Under the pieces are notes generated by a model. It saw nothing but the letters and a program-made list of their open reading frames with translations, made no database searches and had not been told where the DNA came from. A DNA stretch of 64,000 nt from Diphasiastrum complanatum. Its lineage: Eukaryota > Streptophyta > Lycopodiopsida > Lycopodiales > Lycopodiaceae. The translations under genes were made by a program, and so were the position numbers. This document shows, piece after piece, positions 59,961 through 64,000 of the stretch (position 1 is its first letter; every line of letters begins with the position of its first letter). The stretch lies in assembly GCA_029204225.1 (NCBI GenBank), contig CM055103.1, positions 55,127,199-55,191,198 of the forward strand, written 5' to 3'.

Positions 59961-61683
59961 ATATGTAGTGGCTTTTTTTTTGCTTGTATCCAGTCCATTC
60001 AAACATCATGGGGTGCCCAACTTTGCCTAAGGACATACACTTGAATTCTTGTTTGTGACCCTACATTTGGTGACCATTTCTTTCTCTGCTTTTCATTTAC
60101 ATGTTTCCTGCCCAGCTTTGCCCAACTTATTAAGGTGCTTATACGCACCAGGCTGTAGTTTGTATCTTTGAATGCACTTTGATACCTCTCTTCTAGTTGT
60201 TTCTTGGAAATCTTCCTCCAGCCACCAGCCCTTGAAGTTCGAGCTTGGAAAAAGTAGTACAATAATGAGCATCATCAATCAAACCTTAAGAGCTAGTATG
60301 ACTATACTCAATGCCCTTTGAATGCACCACTTTGATTTCTGTTGTTAAGAGCTTCTTAGCTTGGATTAAGATATAAGCTTTTTTTTAATTAGGAGATGTT
60401 TATCTTTACTCCATGTCGTTGTTGATATGAACAATTTGAAAAGTTTCACAAGCATTTTAAAGTTATAAGCAGTAGTGTATGTAGGAAACATGATTTATTT
60501 TAAGAAGTTTGTCACTCCAACAAACAATCCACAACTAAGCTATTGAGTAAAATTTTTGTTATCTACCTGCAAAGACCTCCATGTTGCCTATATGATATTG
60601 TGCATCAAAATTAGGTGTGCTTTGTAATTACCACAAATGGAAAACAAGTTGAAAGAGTTTTTGGTGTTATTTTCTTCGAGTTTGAGGCTTTGTATATCAT
60701 CAAACGAAGCTTTCAAGTAAATTAAGCTTTAGTTCGGTTTCTTCCTATAGATGTATTTACTTATTTGCTTCTCTACCATGCCATCTTGTAATATCTTTAT
60801 TTGGATGTAACCCAAAGGATGCATAAAATGTAAGAAAATGTTTTCACGTGCTTTGTTCCTTGTCTTGAATGTATACTGGTGTATGTAAGCTTGAACATTG
60901 TATGGCTGTTGGGAAATTAAATTATCAAAATTATGAGATTGATCTTAGCAATGTAAACATTCCAACTATAATTGAGGAAAGCTGAATCTTCTATGTATTG
61001 ATGTTAGGTAGGGACTGCATTTAATTCTCTTTACGCTTTAATTCTAGCCTTCATCAAGGGTCAATATGCTCATCACCTCTTGAGAAGTGACATGAACTCA
61101 CATGCTGGTCTCTTTATAGTGTATAAAAGCTTGGATATCTTTATGCATCTACTCTTGGGTGCTCGAGTAGGAACATTGTAGCGTGTAGTCATTTTTTGTA
61201 CAGATGAAATTGTTTGTCAAAGATGTTTTGTGTTGAGCACATAACTTTAAATGCTAATGTTTTCACATATTGTTTGTTATATTCAAGTGATATCCTAGAT
61301 TTCAAATTGATTTATTCAAGTGAAGAACATCGGTCTCAATTTGTAGATTTAACTTGACCCAGTTGTGCAAGTTACGATTAGTCAATGTCATGGCATATAG
61401 TTTTGTGACAATCTGATGATTAATTAATCTTTGATTCTTATAGGGTGTTTGCAACTTATCATTTTATCAAATTGTCGTGATGTACAAATTATTCATTCTT
61501 TTTGGATACCTTCCCAAATCTCATGTTCTTAATCATGGGCTTTCATTGTTGGGTAGACTTAGGATGGCAATCTTCAAAGGAAGCTAAGAAGAGATTCTGA
61601 ACATGTCTAGTCTTATTTTTTTTGTTTCAAGCATATTGATTATTTCAATTATGTGATTTTTCTTTAATGTTTTTTTGTTTCAG

Positions 61684-61723
61684 CTTCGAATTGATTTGAA
61701 GAAGAATAATCTTGACCTTGCTA
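61684..61723 (+). CDS. VPS37: VPS37 exon
   Basis: TTTCAG before it and A|GTAAGT after it. It encodes LRIDLKKNNLDLA, matching the family's LRDELRKExLxLAR. It ends in phase 1; the A is completed by GA at 63970 to give Arg. The donor is followed within 11 bp by a (CT)n(CA)n tract. Confidence 0.9.
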
Positions 61724-61734
61724 GTAAGTGCTCC

Positions 61735-61773
<39 letters not shown>

Positions 61774-63969
61774 CACACACACACGGGAGAACTTGATTGG
61801 TTGAAAAACCTATTGTCTTCAAGACTGAATCACACAAAGAACATGCAATTGCTGAATCAGTTGTAGGAGATCCTAATGTGGCCGAGGAGTTAAAATATGA
61901 AGGGCTGCTTAGCAATTGGGCGCTGTGTCTTTTTCTTATTCCTTCTAATCTAATTGGGAGGAAAATAATCCAATTTTGAAAGAGAAATAATTGATCAGAC
62001 TGACATGAATGCATCTTCCCTCTCCTTGAGTTTATGTCTTCAAAGATCTCTTCCTTTCCAAGTATACAAAATCAACAACAGTATATGCTTTTGTGCTTAC
62101 ACAGTCTAGCCAAACAAAGTGCTTTTGCAATATTCTCTTATTAAACTACCCTCTATTTTTGACGAATTGGAGAATTTATCACGAAAGGATCAAGAAATCT
62201 GATATATGAACGTGTAATAGTGTCACCTGATAGGTCCGCTAGAGCTACCTAGTACCTAATCCCTTGATTGCTTGTCTTGCTTTAGAAAAATTCTACTTTT
62301 CCATGCTGACAGTACCCCTTGATACAGAGAGTACCCCTATACAATTTCTGCCTCAGTCCCAATTGTTGAAATTGCAGTAGACATGCTAGATTCATATAAA
62401 TTTTCTGACTCAAAATGCGGCCCTCCTCTGAAGACAAATTCTTATATTTGTTTCCCTCAATCAGCATGCTTGGATTTTCTGACTTAAAAAGCGACCCTCC
62501 TCTAAGTACAAATTTTTATATTTTTTTCCCTTTAATCAGCATGCTAGGAACATTGTTCTCATCATAAAAATTCACATTGCTGCTTGAATCCATATTGGCA
62601 AATCTGAAAAGTTCCAGATCACATTGCTGCTGAGATGTACGTGCCACAACCTAAAACTTTGTTGATCTTTTAACAGCTGCAAAAGTATTTGGCTTTGTGA
62701 GAGCTGCCTGTGTATTCATTGCACGGAACCTCATGCTAATCCACCGTGCTATGTTCTGAAAGAAAACTCAGCTAACTAGGCTACAGCCCATGCTGGATAG
62801 TCTGAAAAGAAAAATATAATCTTCTATCAACAGCTGCAAGAGTGCTTCTGAGAGTTCTCTTGGTTGTTCAAATGTTTCTTTAGCATGTCATTTGTTTCTT
62901 GACAATCTTATGCTTCGACCGTCAAAACACATTTCAGACATGCTAAAGTGAAAAATTGAGTTTTTGTAGTTTCCGGCCTCTTTCCTAATCTGAATTGACC
63001 CTACCAAATCCATGCAATAATATGCACACCATCAAGAGCTAAAAACATCTTACTTATTGATTCAGCTTCTGTACCCTAACATACTTGTAATTCATGACAA
63101 TTCAGGCTTTGCATGTGAAGTACAATTGATTAAGCTCATACTGCCTAAATTTCACGGCTCCAAATGTAAATGCATGCAAACATAAAGAAAGTCTTTTTAA
63201 GACATTTACTGATTTTTCTCCTGCTATGATCGTAGTTACCTCATGCATGTCATAATTCTCCTTATATCATAATGAATCCATGCTACTATTGACAATTTAT
63301 CATCTCCCATGCATGAACTACCAATACTAATACAATCATGTATAATACTTCATCATCCTTTCTCAATGATTCTATGCTTACAAAAGCTCTAGCAATCATT
63401 CAACAGTTCCACAAACTCTCAAACAACACTCTTAAGGCGAGTAACTTTCTTGCTCATGAAGAACCAATACCTTGAGATCATGTACTCTCTCGATTCCGAA
63501 GATGCTATCATGGCCCCCAAATGATTTGGACCTTTAGGGGACATCTTGGGACATAGGGAATGGACCTAACTTTGGTAATTGCTGAAAAGGACCGCGTGGA
63601 CTGGTGACCACATGCATGCGGTAATAGCATGTGTATTGCATGCCTTGGGTGTGGATGTGCACATATTATGCATTTGCAAGGGACCTAGCTATCATGGGTA
63701 AAGAGTCTTTCCACATTGCAGTAGACATGCATGGGAGGTTGGCATGTCTTCAATGTGTAAGTCCTAGATATTACTAGCAAGGAAACTGTACTGTCATTTC
63801 GCCTAAGTATTAGATTTCTAAACCAAGCATGTATTATTTGTACGGAACAAGACATCTTAACAGATTGCATCCCTAAAATTCTCTTGCTCTTTTTCAATTG
63901 AGGAGATTTTGCTTAAGAACAAAGCTAATGTTCACCGCTAGTATTATAATTGGAGACTGTCTTTTACAG
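61724..63969 (+). other. VPS37 intron, 2.25 kb
   Basis: GTAAGT...TTTTACAG. It contains an imperfect ~75-bp direct repeat at 62383-62545 (TTTTCTGACTYAAAAWGCG, CAATCAGCATGCT) and no coding pattern. Confidence 0.85.
61735..61784. repeat. (CT)n(CA)n compound microsatellite beside a splice donor
   Basis: CT then CA dinucleotides starting 11 bp after the exon end at 61723. Confidence 0.95.
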
Positions 63970-64000
63970 GAAAGAACCTTGAAAAGGAGTCCGAAATAAA
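63970..64000 (+). CDS. VPS37: VPS37 exon, cut by window end
   Basis: Joined to the previous exon this reads RKNLEKESEI, the family's (A)RENLEKEPRI just before the LRNQCRIIRT segment. The rest of the gene lies beyond the window. Confidence 0.9.

Larger units (their letters stand above)
57617..61683 (+). other. VPS37 intron, 4.07 kb, with gypsy and copia debris
   Basis: GTAATT...TTTCAG. It contains a gypsy pol fragment (58330-59480) and a copia reverse-transcriptase fragment (59490-59960), both plus strand and decayed. The rest (60000-61680) is AT-rich with no gene. Confidence 0.8.

Noticed and set aside
60000-60280. 87-codon minus ORF in the VPS37 intron
   Set aside because: No recognisable motif, and two overlapping frames are equally open.

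Overview
This is plant nuclear DNA. The evidence is spliced genes with long introns, plant Ty1-copia elements with a TGGTATCAGAGC primer site, Ty3-gypsy, LINE-like and CACTA remnants, and relics of plant gene families (UDP-glycosyltransferase, DUF679 membrane protein, UPL1/2-type HECT ligase). The long TE-filled introns and many (GA/CT)n tracts suggest a large, repeat-rich genome. A fern or other non-flowering plant is a guess that the sequence does not prove. I see no bacterial features, CRISPR or rRNA.

Layout. 1-5300: CT, TA and CA microsatellites, a palindrome, one pseudo-copy of a HECT-ligase exon, and a UDP-glycosyltransferase pseudogene on the minus strand. 5300-15700: nested retrotransposons. 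Minus-strand gypsy gag pieces alternate with plus-strand copia pieces. A complete 5,070-bp copia-type element (7868-12937, 819-bp LTRs about 99% identical, TGATG target duplication) sits inside a gypsy element, followed by a second, truncated copia element. 16390-19640: a divergent two-gene locus. The plus gene begins as a CENH3-like histone H3 and runs, through a basic linker, into a Ulp1/C48-like protease region. The minus partner is unrecognised. The space between them holds mirrored leaders and a tandem array. All coding parts are now broken.

19900-36200: microsatellites, LINE, CACTA and copia remnants, a degenerate 21-22 bp minisatellite, a duplicated block of unknown content, and a DUF679 (DMP) gene or pseudogene. 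36600-45650: a patchwork of recent duplications. A roughly 3-kb unit occurs twice in direct orientation. It carries a candidate secreted-peptide ORF that runs into a (GA)n tract, plus two copies of the HECT exon. Copies of the gypsy/copia mosaic and of the 23.6-29.1 kb block lie beside or between the units. 45650-53700: gypsy gag, copia gag and LINE remnants.

53726-64000 holds the one clearly functional-looking host gene, the 5' part of VPS37 (ESCRT-I). Four exons with matching splice phases are visible and the gene continues past the window. Its introns contain LTR, gypsy and copia debris. Most short ORFs in the window are microsatellite translations or LTR shadows.
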